Shown: positions 51,511-64,000 of the stretch, in pieces
Numbering within the stretch: the first letter of the stretch is position 1
Layout: every line of letters starts with the position of its first letter
Assembly: GCF_001522545.3 (NCBI RefSeq)
Contig: NC_031781.1
Coordinates: 7,817,487 to 7,881,486, forward strand
Length of the DNA stretch: 64,000 bases
Source: Parus major
Lineage: Eukaryota; Chordata; Aves; Passeriformes; Paridae
Direction of reading: 5' to 3'
Position numbers and translations under genes: made by a program
The notes under the pieces: generated by a model
Told to the model about the DNA's origin: nothing
What the model saw: only the letters and a program-made list of their open reading frames with translations
Databases searched by the model: none

Positions 51511-54500
51511 GATACAGACTCTGGTAGCAGATTGGCCTCTTGCAGTTTTCTGGAGCTCCAGCTCATACATGGATTTCCAGTCCAGGTAAAAGGCTGAATG
51601 TTGCCCGAATGTTTCCTAAGACAAATGAGTCTCAACTTTGCTAACACAGAGGGTCTAAATCAAACAAGTGAACACTGGAATTCAAGGGTGGCCAGCTCTT
51701 CCCTTCCCTGGAAATTCAGTTCTGATTGTGAAAAAACAAATCAACATGTCAGAGCTGTGAGTCACCTCCATAAGCTACAGCCATTCCTATAAAAAAGGAG
51801 AGGAAGACAGAGCTGGAGAAAAGTAATTACATTATAGGATAATGAAGTTATTGGCACAGAAATTAGTAGCAGCATTTTTACAAGACAGGGAATATGAAAG
51901 AAACCAAAACTGATCATTTTTCTCTATTTCATTGTGGCTTGTCTCCAAAATCTTGACATAGAACCAGAAAGTAGTAAATGTGTGAACTGAGAAAAGAACC
52001 TTGCAAAGACAGTATTTTACATCTGGGGACAATACTTGAATTACAGCATTTCAAGCCAGTACCCAGATTGCCTTCTAAAAAGATGCACTTTCCAGGAATG
52101 CTGGCAGGATCAATACTCATCACCTCCATACATAGAAAGGTACAGAAGTCCAGCTTATTTATGGACCTGGTTTTTCTCTCTTCCAAAAATAACTCTTTTA
52201 GTTGCGAGCATGAGAAATGGCAGTTTCCTACTGACAATTTTCTCATATATGAGATTCCAAACTACTGGTGGTGGTGTCATGTAGGTCAATCCTGCTTTTA
52301 AAGAAACTGATTTCTAAATGAACAAAGCTTTCCAATCATTTATGGACTTATAAAAACTATTGCAAGCGAGCACCCTGGCAAGAATATCACAGGTCACAGC
52401 AAAATCTGAATGGGCTATGTTAGAAGTAACAACTGTTCTCTAGAGCATAATCAGGTTCTGTCTACTTTCTCATGTCTCCAGCAACTGCCAACACTGCAGA
52501 GCCCTTCTGCATACTTACGGGGTCACCTTAAAAACACATATTACTATTGATATTTTGATAAAAAAGCAATTGTCTTTATAGTAAATTATAAGATTAATAT
52601 TTTGAGTTGAGGCAGGAGAAATAAAAGGAAAGAGGTACTAATGAGCCTAATAAAAAAGCTCAGTCTAGAATGGTTGTTAATCTGTGTAACCAACTTCAGG
52701 GAAAAAACGGTTGGTGTCGATAAAGCATTTCCTTAGTAAATTACTACTGGCTCCAGTGTAAGACATTTACAGTAAACACCCCAAGTCTGCAAGGCATCTG
52801 TTCTATTCACAGTGGAAGAAGGAACTTTGCTCCATTAATAACTTTAGAAACATGCAATAACTAATTCAGGATGGCAGTTCAAATCCTATCAGCAGCCTTC
52901 GTTATTTGACCAAGCTGAGTTCAAAGATAGAGCAAAGTTTTAAAAAAACCCTTGAAAGTTTAGAAGTACATTTTAAATTATTATAGAGATGCGTTGTTCT
53001 TCTTTCTCCTAAATATGAAAAATCTGTAACTTTAAACAGAGAACAACATTATTTTAAGAACACATGCAAGATAAGAGTTAAAATGTATATATAAAATCCT
53101 ATATGATCTCAGAATTTGTTTTAGTGAAATTGTATGTTGTACAGAGAGGGCACGTGTAATATACGTGTATGTATATATAATAAAATACTTGCTGGAATTT
53201 TAACATTTGACTTCACTAGAGACTTAGTGGGACTTTGCCCTAGGCAAGTTTTTAATAGCAATAATAAAAAAATACTTAATGGTACTTAGGGTAAATAATG
53301 TGTGGTCACTCTGTTTAAAAAAAAGTAATACCAAACATCTGTGCTAGATTTCCACATGATAAAATCCCCATATTACCTACAGTTCTCCCAAAGTTATAGA
53401 GAAACAAATGTTTATTTAAAATTCTAGAAGAGACATGTGATAACCAATTTAAGAACTTTAAGGCAGGCATTTTGTGTTTTCTGACAGGAATGTACATTTA
53501 GTGATCTTCATGATACTTAATTCTGAACATGAAGAAAGCCATAGTATGACATTATGGCTTCAAGACAAATTTTCAGCCACTAACAGACTAAGAATGTACT
53601 TTTCCTTAAGTCTACTTGCAAAGACCATTTTGTTCCACACAGGACACATTAATTTCCTTATCAAAGCAAAAGCCATTCTCTTTTTTGTTTTCAGAAAACA
53701 ACAATAGATTTCATCTACCTTTGAAAAACACTAATAAAAATACTTGGGTGAATTTAGTTCATTAAAGACATAGGATTCAGTCTTACAGTGATGGAAAACC
53801 AAGTTCAATCTGGGCAGAAAGCATGAAACAGAGCACAACATTCTCTTAAGAGGCTACATCTCCCAAAGTGAAGCAGAAACTCATGCTCACACAGGTACTC
53901 AGAGCTACATTTGTTCTCTCTTGCTTTGTGAATCAGAAACTAAGGAAACCCTTCCTATAACTCTCCCCAGGCTGGGAATTTGGCTATCCCTGTGAAAGCT
54001 TATTGCTTAGACTTTAAATTCCTTGATACAGGGAAAGAAATCTAACCCCAGTTTTTGCGCAGCTTATTTCCCAACATTTTAGTGAACCTTGCCGACACTG
54101 ACATTCTTTGCTATTCCTGTAAAAGTGCAGGATTCCAACTTGAGCTTTATTCTCCTTCTCCTGCTCTATAATGGGCCTCACATTTGCCATTTCTAAGGCC
54201 CTCAAACACAAAGCTTGTGTAAAACTGTCATCACAAGTTTGCTCCTGTGAAACAAAGTTTAAAGATGCATGGATTGCACACTGCAGAAAGGTACAATCAT
54301 TGAGAGCCACAAAGTCAACACATCACAGTTATTCTGTATCACCTAAGAATATGAAAGCAAATGAAATAAAAAAAATATTGGTTTATTTTCTGAAGTTATT
54401 TCTCTGCCTCTAGTACACTAGCCAATTCCATGACTCTCGCCTGTACTTTCTCTAAGAAATACCATCTAAAGCCTGGAGAAATTCCAGATATTTGAAGGCA

Positions 54501-55515
54501 GCTATAATTATGAAATTCTGCTGAGGCTACTCATGGGGGTGGGTGGGGGAAGGGCAAGAAGCAATCAGTGGCTTAAAAACAAGAAATTTTTGCATGATTC
54601 TTGGATATCAGCCAATCAGAACAGTAGGATATTTATTTCTGGTAATGTGCATTCTTGTGTGAAATGGGCAAAAAAATAGTAATTGACAAGGTGGTAGAGG
54701 CTTACAGACAACAAGATGTTATTTCTCTCTACCAAGTTAAGTGAACTTGATCAAGTTACCAGCTAGACAAAAGCAGCTGTGGAATAACAAAGAACACCTC
54801 CCTTACAATGCAGTTCCCTGTAGGGTCAGTGCTCAGGGGGTGCAGGTCAAGGAGAGAGAACTCACATTCATTTCAGATATGAGTGTGTTGGAATTATGTG
54901 TCCATAATTCCCAGTATTTCAAAACCACTCGCTTCAGTTTCTCTCTGGTAGTTTAATTCATCTGGTTTGGTCAAAATATCACCCACCAGTGATTATTAAT
55001 AGCTCTCTACACCACCATGTTGACTTATCTAAAAGATGAACAAAATTAATGAAGAAAAGAAGAAATTCCAGCTTTGCACTGATTTAAAGGACTAAGAAAT
55101 GAACAGCATAAGAGAGAAAATTATGGCTGCATTAGGGGAAAATATGGTCAAAAGCTCAGCAAAATACATGTAAGATTTGACCTTTCTCCAGCTAGGCTGG
55201 TACACAATTAGATTTCATGAACTGAAAAATTCAGATCCAAAGAAATTTTAAATTAAATACCAACAGCAAAGGGCTTATGAGAAGTCCATGGCTACACGAC
55301 ATTTTAATGTAGTGTTGAGGCTGTATAAAATCAGCAGTCTTCAGTTAATTTTTTCCATATTCAACTTCATTTGCACCACATTAACTTTTTTCCACGGACA
55401 GCACTCTTTCTGCTGGAAACTACGGCAGAATCATTGTAAAGGTAAACTGACACACAAAAACCCTATTTGCTGAATAATTTCATATGATGCTACACAAAAT
55501 TTTCTCACCCTTGCT

Positions 55516-55752
55516 TCACAGAATGACCAAATCATTAAGGTTGGAATCCAAGACATCCAAGATCATCAAGTCTTTGAAAATGTCCACCTTGTCAATCAGA
55601 CCATGGCACTGAGTGCCACACCCAGTCATTTCTTGAACACTTTCAGGGATGGTGACCCCATCACTTCCCCAAGTTGTCCATTCCAGCGTTTAACAACCCT
55701 TTCCATGAAGAAATTCCCCCTGAACCTCCCATGGCACAGACAGTTTCAAGTG
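55516..55752 (-). mobile_element. CR1 3'-end fragment
   Basis: The plus strand reads TCACAGAATGACCAAATCAT, AAGATCATCAAGTC, CACTTTCAGGGATGGTGACC, CCATCACTTCCCCAAG and TTTCCATGAAGAAATTCCCC. This is the complement of the CR1 3' UTR as found in the CR1 subfamilies that carry a GATGGTGACTCCACCACTTCC block. It starts at the terminal octamer side and is 5'-truncated near the CCTCCCATGGCACA block. Confidence 0.9.
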
Positions 55753-58565
55753 AAGTACCAGAAATAAAATAGCAAAACTAATTAGAGAGAAGAAACAGCC
55801 ATCCAGGATTTGACCAAACAGAATGTTACACATGACCCAATACTAGTTTCTCAGAAACACACTCAACACTTGAGCTATACTTCAACCTGTAAAAATAAAG
55901 AAAGCAGAATATTTTAAATGATGTTCTAAAATGACAAATATTTTGTTAAAGGTATAGAAAGATCAACGCAATTTGAGTGAATACTAAATAATTCATGGAT
56001 TAAATTCATTAAAAATGTATTCAAGTTCTAGCTTACTTTTAAAGCATTCCCTGGAGGAAAAAAAAAGTTCAGTAACTCTGCCAGGTGATTTACACATTTA
56101 GGATGAAAACCTACAAACACTAGTACAGGGGGAAAAAAAAAAATCAATCTACCAGGCAGGCTGCTGCAGAAGATTCAGCCCAGTAACCTTTGTTTTATCA
56201 TCTTGAGAACCTGTATCATGTGGGATGAAGACTAAAAGCAGAGACAGAAATTCAAATGAGCACTGCAGAACAAGGATTTACCAAGCTACACGTAAAGATC
56301 AAAGGTTGATCTATTTGGACTTTTAACAAATACATAATACTTTTAAACTATACATAATGTCTGATGTTACTTCAAAGCATGCAGACAACTTTCCATAACA
56401 AGAAAGCAAAAGAAAAAATTTGAACCTTTGTACATTTTCCAAGAGTCCACCAGAACAATAAAATCCAGAGTCCTGAATAAACAAACAAGCACTTACTAAA
56501 ACATTTTGTTTTTAAAGAGTTCCTACAGCCTACACATCATATTTCCAAGCTCCCTATAACAAACATCAAATATGCAGAAACTTAAAAAAATAAATAAAAA
56601 TAAAACCTATAAATACTATGTGGAACAGAAAGAGAGCTGGAGAGAGAGACTGCACCCAAAGCCTTGAATTCTTAGAAAAACACGGAAACCGTGAGCCAGA
56701 ATCTCTAAAACATTAGACAGTTCCTGCCAATCTGGCTGGGACAGATTCCAGGCGACAAATCTAGTAAAATTTTAAACCTTGACCACTTACCAAGGTATAT
56801 CAGCATGTCATAAGCAGTAATTCCCATTCTATACTTGCAACACTCCAGACAAAACCTCTATATTCTCATATGAACTGAAGCAACTTTTTTCCCTGCCCCT
56901 GAGAACAACTTGGGGGAACATCAAATTAATTCAGAATAAAAACAGGAAAAACATGCACAGTCCATAGGTAGCAATAACATGTCCTTTCATCATGCCTTGG
57001 ACTAATCAGTAAATTGGATGCCAATTGGACTTTACTTGGAAGCTTACATTTTATCTGTTTTTTGAGCTCAATTTAGTTCTCACTGCCCTTGATAATGATT
57101 CTCATTAGAAACTTTCTTCAAATTTCCTCATGTCCCATATATAGCCAAATTAGGGCCCACAAACTTGATTCATACTGATTGAACAGATGAAATACAATCA
57201 TACAAGCACCCATCCTTGAAAATAGAGTGTATGCAGACCTAAATCCAGAAACTTGTCTGCTAGTTTATAGAACTTATTCCCCAACCTTCCCTCATCACAA
57301 ATTCAGTATCATGAGCTCCTTATGCAACTCCTCTCAGAATCCATTAATCCATTACATCAGTTTTAATTAAAATTCTGCCTGTGAAAAGATTCAGGATCCA
57401 CACCTTCACAAGAAAACTTGACTGAAGTGTTTCACGAGATTTTCCACTTTCTGAGTTTCAAATAGGCATCAGAAACTACTGAGTCCTCAAATATATTTTC
57501 TAGGTTAAAGAACATAAGCGAAATATAAAACAATTTGTCCATAGCAAAGGAAATATTTTGACACCAGTCTCTAGATGAAAATAGCTGCTCTTAATCTCGA
57601 GCACTAATTCTTAAGCTCTTGCACTAATTTCATTTGCACTTTGATCTGTCAGGCAAGTGGATGTTTTTCATGACCACACTGCTGCTGAGTTTCTAAGCGA
57701 ACAGACGTGTTTCTCCTGACTTCCCTTGCTGTGTATAGACTGTGCACCACCTCCCTGCAAATGTTCACCCTCCTTAGCAGGGTATCAGTGAGGAAGACTG
57801 GCCCTGCCTTGTTTGCCTGACAGAGCCACACAAGAACACTGCTGGGATCTAAAGGGGCAGATGGGCTTGACACCAGGCCAGATTTTCTTTCAATTGTACT
57901 AATCCAGTCATACCAAATGCAGTCCCAAAAATGCATTTACACGCGATGTGGGCAGCTGGTGGAGGTGGGCTTGGGATCACATTTAGGTTTTCTCAAAGTA
58001 GAGCACAGCCAGCAGCATAGTGTTTTAATGTGACATTATGGAATATTTATGTAAATAGTTGCAATATCCCCACATGAAAATACATTAGAAATACACATAG
58101 GCAGAAGCCTTTGTTTATATGGAGGGCAAATGATTTTAAAACACTCTTTTCAAACACCAGAAGCATAAAAACCCAATATAAAGGTAGCATGGTATCATGA
58201 CTATTCAGTTAGAACAGCAACAGGTATCACTTCCCTCTTCAGTAGGTTTTGCCTTGACTTGCCAGATACCACTTTGTCAAAATGAAAGGATAAAGAAAGT
58301 CTCCAAAGCAACATTTCAAAAACAATAAGCCCAAATATACCTACTTCTCTTCCTTATTCTTAGTCTTTCTTTCAAATATCGTACAGTCCTGCTGAGTACT
58401 TCTTACAGATGTAAAACAAATGCATGCTATCCTTCTCATCAAAAAATTAGAGCACATAAAGAAAACACTTCAATACTTTAATTATATGTCTAAAACCGCA
58501 ACAACTTCCGTGACTATTTTTAACAAAAATAGCTATTTTAAACAAATAAATGAGTTTTTCATTAC

Positions 58566-58982
58566 CTCTCTAAGATGCATGTTCTCCTTCTCCTTCTGAT
58601 CTAAAATCACTTCTAAATGATTAACCTGAGATTCAGCCTCTGCCATCCTTCGAGTTCTCTCATTGTCATCTTCCATTCCTTTAGAAGGCAAACCTTTACT
58701 TTGCAACATCTCTAAAAGCTTTTTTATTGATTCATCTCTGGCATTTAGTGTTTGCTTCTGTGTTTCAATCCTGAGCTCCATTTCTTCTAAAGTTTTTCTC
58801 AACAGGAAGAGCTCTTTAGCTTGTCTATCATGCTCTGCCTGAAGTCTTCGAAAATTCTCCTCTGTGAGCTCAATGGTAAAATGCTCAGCCCCTCGGTTCC
58901 CACTTTCTTGCTGGAGAAGATGGTTAAGGTCTCTCTGGGTTCTAAGCTCATCTTGAAGTGCCTGGATTGTCATTTGCAGATG
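58566..58982 (-). CDS. ERC2: ERC2 coding exon, 139 codons (central coiled coil, first in window)
   Basis: This 417-nt exon encodes a stretch starting HLQMTIQALQDELRTQRD and ending KEKENMHLRE, dense in heptad-type Leu, Glu, Arg and Lys and therefore predicted coiled coil. A pyrimidine-rich acceptor ending TTGCAG lies just above it. The donor is GAG|GTAATG. Both boundaries fall between codons. Residues that separate ERC2 from ERC1 are visible: LNHLLQQESGNRGAEHF and DDNERTRRMAEAESQV are of the ERC2 type, where ERC1, as I recall it, has a different spacer. The shared block AKELFLLRKTLEEMELR is present. In the family this region belongs to the Cast domain, which mediates self-assembly and binding of other active-zone scaffolds. 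The open frame continues a little past both splice sites (MQ before, VMKNSFICLK after); those residues are intronic and not part of the protein. The preceding exon is beyond the window edge. Confidence 0.97.
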
Positions 58983-60441
58983 CTGCAATAAAGAAGAAAG
59001 AAAAAATTTGCTTAGGATCTGAATGTAGAATTAGTATTTGATTAAAGTTTTTTGTACGCTGTTATAAAAGGTCATTAGAATTAGTAATGAAAGTATACCA
59101 GATGACCATATAAAATATCAAATGTAGGTGACAATATTTGTAATGGTATCTTTAAAGTGCTTCTAGAAAGAAAAAAGAAAACAACATATACAGACACAAA
59201 ATGTCAGCTACAGATAAAATTGACAGCAACAAACACAAACACTAGGCAGTGACACATCCATTAGAACAATCAATGTGTACCTACAAAGCTCAAAGACTCA
59301 GTATTCCATGTTTTCTAAATTACTTCATAGACTAAAGATAAATCTGCTCTTCATGGTGCTCAACAGAACTGCTGTTTATAAAGTCAATCAAAGCCCTCAC
59401 TATAATTAAAGGGGACTTTGGGGAGGGGCTGAGTTGGGGCTGCTTGGTTTCATTTTTTTCATTTTGGAAGCTAAAGCTATGAACAAGTTTAGTAAACAGG
59501 ATTACTGTATCTCTCAAAAGCAAATAAAATAACTCACAATAAGCAATACCGAATTTTGATAAATAAATTTACTGCAAATAGTGGACAAACCTTTGTTCTT
59601 CTGGCATCCAAAAACTGAACAGCATGGTAAATGAAAAAATGAAGCAAAATCAACATAAATAAAGGTCAGATGCAAGCAAAGGAGATTCAACAGAAAGAAC
59701 TGAATTCAACAAAAAGTATCTTCAACAGAAAAAAATAATTTTATTGAGTTATACAGAAAGGCAACAACAAATTCACAGTGCTCAAATATATAAACTTATA
59801 GACAGACTTTACTCAACAGATGTGACAAACTAAAATATATTTGAAATAATCAGTCCCATGGTAAATTACAACATTCCTACTGGACATTGCTGTTCTTTTA
59901 CACTTTAGGTTTTTCAGAACACTGTAACTTGTCCTAAAATATTTATACTACAACGGAGTGCAAGGATGCATTCCTTCCTCAACACAGATCAAAATCAAAA
60001 TGGATTCTGCCCATGTTAAGCTTGGAATACAGATATGTAACTTAAATTGCAATGGTTTATTGTCTTTATCTGACAATTTGTTTTTCTTATTATTTTTTTC
60101 CTCTACTCATTGCCTACACAGCATTCTGAGCTTTTAGAAGTATCAATTCCTGAACAGTCTCACTGTCTGTACCAGAGGACATTTAACTGAAGGAATTAGG
60201 GGACTTAAAAGCATGCCATCAGACCTTTTAGGTTTAATTGGTGTTCTGCAACTCCACATTCTAAAAAACAAGAACAACAGAAACCACACCAAAAAAAATC
60301 CAAAACAGCAAAAACACAGACACAAAACTAATAACAAAACTTCATTTCATTTGATACTACCTTCATGTTTTACACAAGTACATGTAAATCTGTCAGGTTT
60401 TAGCAATTATTTAAACTAAATCAAAAATTCAAAACCTTGAC

Positions 60442-60495
60442 AAACCAACCTTTTGAAATTTTTGAAATCACCTTAAGAAACCAACCTTTTGAAAT
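60442..60495. repeat. short direct repeat, 18 bp, two copies
   Basis: AAACCAACCTTTTGAAAT occurs at 60442-60459 and again at 60478-60495, a 36-bp period. Local duplication in intronic sequence. Confidence 0.85.
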
Positions 60496-62338
60496 GTTTT
60501 TATCAGTTATTTCAAATGATAAAGAAGTATTGTCAGGGTAGAATTCAGTTAGACACTCTGAATCTGTCCTATCGTTAAAGAAGCACTACTTTAATGTATG
60601 TCCAGATATTAATTCTCTTAGTATCTGCATCTTATTAGGCACACATTCAGTTGAGAGCATACACATGCAGGCAGCTCATTCAGAGCCCTGCTTTTATTTA
60701 ATGGCAATTATTACCTTTTCTTAATCTCATCATCTTTTTAATTAGCTACAATAAGGTTATAAACTCAAGTAAACTTAAAACTCCTTTAGAGGTAGAAACT
60801 TCCTCACTTTGAATCTACTGATGTGCCAACTGTTTGTGACCCCAAGACTTACTGCACCTTCTGGATTCCAAAATTATTTCACTGTCCTACTTCTCACACC
60901 TTTCCAAGAACCTTCTCTGTACTACTGTGCTACAACTAAGCAACAGCAATATTCAGTAACTACCAGTATCCCAGAAATAGTCTAAATCTTTTCCCTGATC
61001 TGAATAATGATTTAAGATACATCCTCCTGATGTTAAATCAGACAATATTTATTCATGCTACCACCTATTTACAAATGAATGGTTTTCCAAAGTCAAGTAG
61101 TCTCTATATATTAAATGTCAATATGTCTGTAAAAATATAGCTGAGCAAAAGAAAATTAATTCTAAAATATTATGTTTTAACCCACAAATAAAAAGTAAAT
61201 TTGACATACACATTGCTTACACACTTCTAAATGCAAGATGCAAAAACCAAAAATTGTTGGATCAACACAAAAATAATCAGAAATCAGAACTCAAACAGCA
61301 ATTCTGGTTAAGATAAATGAGACAGTATCCTTTTCTGCCCCCAGCAGCCTGTGTATGTCCTTGGGCTCTACCCAGACTCACTTTTGTCACTAAGCATGAC
61401 AGTAATCCTGGCTGCTTCTCCATAATTATGTTAAAACTAACAGTCTCAACTGTGGCAGACTACTGCTACTTTGATATAAAAGAATCCATTTTTGTACACC
61501 TTCAAGACTTAGAACATGGTGGACCAGATTTAGATTTCTGCTGGCACATATTTTTGTATCTGCAGCTTGCTTCGGAAAGGAAAGAACAAATGTTGTGAGG
61601 GTGGAAAAAAATTGTATAATTAACTGCAGGGGAAGGGATGTAGGAGTGCTGTGAATATCTGTCACATGGCTGTCATTACAGACACAGAACTTTACAGGAT
61701 TAAAAAAAACGTGCAAGATCTATCACATTTTTTATAATTTCTATTAAAAATGGACCAGTTGACCAGAAATATTTCCATGCCAATTTTTTGACAGTATATA
61801 AATAGTTCTCTCAGAACTTTTTCAATCCTTCTCCACAGCCCAGCTCCAAGAAACAATCCATGGAACTGTGAATTGCCCCATAAACTGAAACAAAACTATA
61901 AAAGGAAGATTAACTAATGGCTCTTCCCAGACTTCAATTCACGTTCTACACAAGGAAGTTCCTCTCCTCTATGCCAACTACCTACACCCAAAAGAATTGC
62001 CTGCTGAGAACTATTCTGCCTCAGTGTGCTTTGGGCCATATAAACACTTGGAGAGCATCCCAAAGCTGCAAACGTGGTGATCAGTGGAGGAGAATGAATT
62101 CACAAGGAGACTCACTGATTTAAAATTGCTGGTCCACCTACAGAAGCACACAACTTCTCGTGCTTTGCACCATCACACTGCCACCAAAAGCAAAGAACAC
62201 GCTTGAGAACCCAGTCCACCGGATTTTAGCTCCTGATTCTCCTACTCCTTTCCCACCCCAGTAAAGAGAATTGACAGGGCTGAATCAGCAGACACAGCCT
62301 AGTCTCTTGGCAGTAAGAAATATAAAATGACACAGAAG

Positions 62339-62353
62339 AAAAAAAAAAAAAAA
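62339..62353. repeat. homopolymer of 15 A
   Basis: An unbroken A run after ACACAGAAG and before CCTCTTG; simple repeat. Confidence 0.85.
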
Positions 62354-63180
62354 CCTCTTGTGTAATTGTACGCTACAGAAAGTTAGAGCTATATCTGAAC
62401 AATACACCTGGACAAATATAACAGCAAATTATCCTGCCAACCATACTTGCATTCTCTAAAATCAAGCTTCCTTATTTATTGCATAATCTATCACTGTTCC
62501 ATTTTAATTCTTCATAGTGTGAGGTTCTGTCATCAAAAGGAAACAGACTACTTAAAGCTTTCTTATGAACTGCATCTAAATCAATTTGTATGTTAAATTT
62601 AGTTGTGCTACTGAAATAAGTACGAACATTAGACTTGCAAATATTTGTAACTAAGTACTGTTAAAGAAAAACATGCAAATCCTAATTTTCTTCTGTAAAG
62701 AAAAAGAGAAAAGGAATTGGAGATACTTTCTTCATTACCATAAATTAGAAAATGGATTCTCTCATGCATTTCCTCATCTGCCTATTACAATACATAAATT
62801 TGGTATCCAAAACACACCACTGAAAATCAGTTGACTAGAATTTTGCCTGAGTAAGACAGGACTGACAGAAAGAATTGGAAGGAGAAGACAGATCTAATTT
62901 GTGAGCAATCACAAGAGATTCTGACCACACACAATGAATCTTCAGCATGAAAAATTCTGAGCGTGATATGTGAAAGAGCTTTTGCATAACACTGAGTGCA
63001 GATATAACCACACATTTGAAAAGGGCGAATTCTTGTCTGACTTTCCTTACTTTTTCTTTCTTTATGCCTTTAAATTTGGTGTCTTGTCTAATCCTATAAA
63101 GCTTGCCCTTACAACCGTGCTTTGCAAGTTTAATAAGGAATATTGTCACCTACACTTAAATCTGCATTTCTTAACACAGA

Positions 63181-63345
63181 TGTGGTGGGCTGACCTCAGC
63201 TGGAGGCCAGGACTCCACCAAGCCACCCTATCACTCTCCTCCTCAGCAGAACTGGGGGCAGGAGGGGAATCACATAAACCTTGTGGGTGAAGGTAAAGGC
63301 AGTTTAATAAAACAAAAGCAAAGGCCATGCACAGAAGAGAAAGAA
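63181..63345 (-). mobile_element. 3' portion of an avian endogenous-retrovirus LTR
   Basis: The plus strand begins TGTGGTGGGCTGACCTCAGC, the complement of an LTR 3' terminus ending in CA. It continues CCACCAAGCCACCCTATCAC, CTCCTCAGCAGAACTGGG and GGTAAAGGCAGTTTAATAAA. The last block is the complement of the region with the ATTAAA-type polyadenylation signal. This is a relative of the LTR at 28.9-29.5 kb but a different subfamily. Similarity is lost after the AAAGCAAAGGCCATGCACAG block, so the U3 part is missing or diverged. Confidence 0.75.
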
Positions 63346-64000
63346 GTGGCTGGGTATGGCCTGCTCATGGGACATAGAGAGTAAATCTTGTGTTTTCCTT
63401 CTCTCCTGTGCTGGAAATCAATGTCAGTTTAAGAAACACAGATTATTATTTGTTTCCTAATAGTTCTGTCTGCAGCATTAACTACCCAGCTAAGAATAAT
63501 GCACAGTTTAGAAGTCGTGGATACTCAGAGTCTTAGGCATTCATATTTTAAAACTATCCATAACAAATAAAGCAACTATATACTGTGAGAAATCCCTCAT
63601 GAACTCCAGCTCTTCTGATACTATTTTATTGCCTGCATAAAAAGTTTCTCCTTTTTTCAGGACTGAAGCACTTAAGGTTTCCCAAGGAAGCTTTTAAATC
63701 ATTTGGAATGATAAACCTTTACCCTCCCAACACAAAATTTCCCTCATGGCCTTGGCTCTACATAATCAATACTTGTAATTTGTATTCTGACTGCCCACTG
63801 TTCAAAGAAGAGCAGAATCCCTGTCCTAATGCAAGACCCAGGAGTAACTGCAATCACCGAACAGAAACATCCTCTGAGTTTCCCATCACCACAGCACAGC
63901 TCCAGGAAAGTGAGGAAACACTCAAGGCCTTGTCCAAATATTCCACTCCCCCATCGATCTCACCCACAAACCCCACTGGTAACAAACAGATACAAGATGA

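Larger units (their letters stand above)
29593..58565 (-). other. ERC2 intron, about 29.0 kb
   Basis: A complete intron between HLRE and ELHRR of ERC2. It holds CR1 fragments at 35364-35646 (+) and 55516-55752 (-), the GCT repeat near its 3' end (29875-29895), and a G10/A-rich tract at 36631-36697. AT-rich simple sequence lies near 51.5 and 53.1 kb. The longest open frame in the window (38051-38650, +) lies here but has no recognised homologue. The stretches between these items are unremarkable AT-rich sequence in which I see no gene. GC-richer patches near 38.4-38.65, 46.4-46.7 and 57.65-57.95 kb carry overlapping chance frames. Confidence 0.9.
1..64000 (-). other. ERC2: ERC2 gene, internal part (four coding exons and flanking introns)
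   Basis: The whole window lies inside one transcription unit read from high to low coordinates. Four minus-strand exons give a continuous 272-residue coiled-coil sequence recognised as ERC2/CAST. Known role of the family: ERC2 is a cytomatrix scaffold of the presynaptic active zone that binds liprin-alpha, Bassoon, Piccolo and RIM. The first coding exon, the C-terminal exons (including the RIM-binding tail) and both UTRs are outside the window. Coding sequence is about 1.3 percent of the window, which fits the very large introns known for this gene in vertebrates. I saw no in-frame stop or frameshift in any exon, so the gene looks intact here. Confidence 0.95.
58983..64000 (-). other. ERC2 intron, partial, upstream of the 139-codon exon
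   Basis: Non-coding, AT-rich. It contains an LTR fragment from 63181, a short direct repeat at 60442-60495, and an A-run at 62339-62353. Open frames up to about 106 codons occur on both strands, but none shows a recognisable family, codon bias or splice signals. Nothing else is recognised. Confidence 0.9.

Noticed and set aside
58566..58982. Assignment to ERC1 (ELKS) rather than ERC2
   Set aside because: ERC1 shares long blocks, but the variable positions (RDLNHLLQQESGNRG, QLQPEPAKTK, NGVLNTEDREEEIKQIE, LSNQNSDCKQ) are all of the ERC2 type.
1..64000. tRNA, rRNA, CRISPR arrays, bacterial-type operons or defence systems
   Set aside because: None are seen. The composition, split exons and CR1/LTR repeats are those of a vertebrate intron-rich locus.

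Overview
This window is bird nuclear DNA, AT-rich and almost entirely intronic. Two lines of evidence support this. Remnants of the CR1 retrotransposon, the dominant interspersed repeat of avian genomes, lie on both strands. There are also two pieces of a type of endogenous-retrovirus LTR that I recognise from birds, songbirds in particular. The exact species cannot be told from the sequence.

The only protein-coding gene I can support is ERC2 (CAST, ELKS/Rab6-interacting/CAST family member 2), a presynaptic active-zone scaffold, on the minus strand. Four consecutive coding exons are present, in transcription order: 58982-58566 (139 codons), 29592-29518 (25 codons), 21960-21805 (52 codons) and 16891-16724 (56 codons). 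All four start and end on codon boundaries, have GT/AG splice sites, and join into one uninterrupted 272-codon stretch of the central coiled coil. The residues match ERC2 rather than its paralogue ERC1. Upstream exons lie beyond base 64000. Downstream exons (continuing from RAAILQTE) lie below base 1, since I see none in the lowest 16.7 kb. The introns measure about 29.0, 7.6 and 4.9 kb, with partial introns of more than 5.0 kb and more than 16.7 kb at the two edges.

The introns hold CR1 fragments at about 4.0-4.3 (+), 4.8-5.4 (-), 11.2-11.3 (-, weak), 13.6-14.6 (+), 25.0 (-), 25.7-26.2 (-), 35.4-35.6 (+) and 55.5-55.75 kb (-). A nearly complete solo LTR lies at 28.9-29.47 kb, in the same orientation as ERC2 and ending about 46 bp beyond the 5' splice site of the 75-nt exon. 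A related LTR fragment starts at 63181. There are also a few simple repeats. No tRNA, rRNA, CRISPR, promoter or independent gene was recognised.

The most interesting item is a possible unannotated 81-nt in-frame cassette exon (17043-17123, minus strand). It lies only 151 bp upstream of the last ERC2 exon in the window. From memory, this is the same intron position where the paralogue ERC1 carries an alternatively used exon of about 28 codons. Its open frame is short enough to be chance, and RNA evidence would decide. No wholly new biological system was found.
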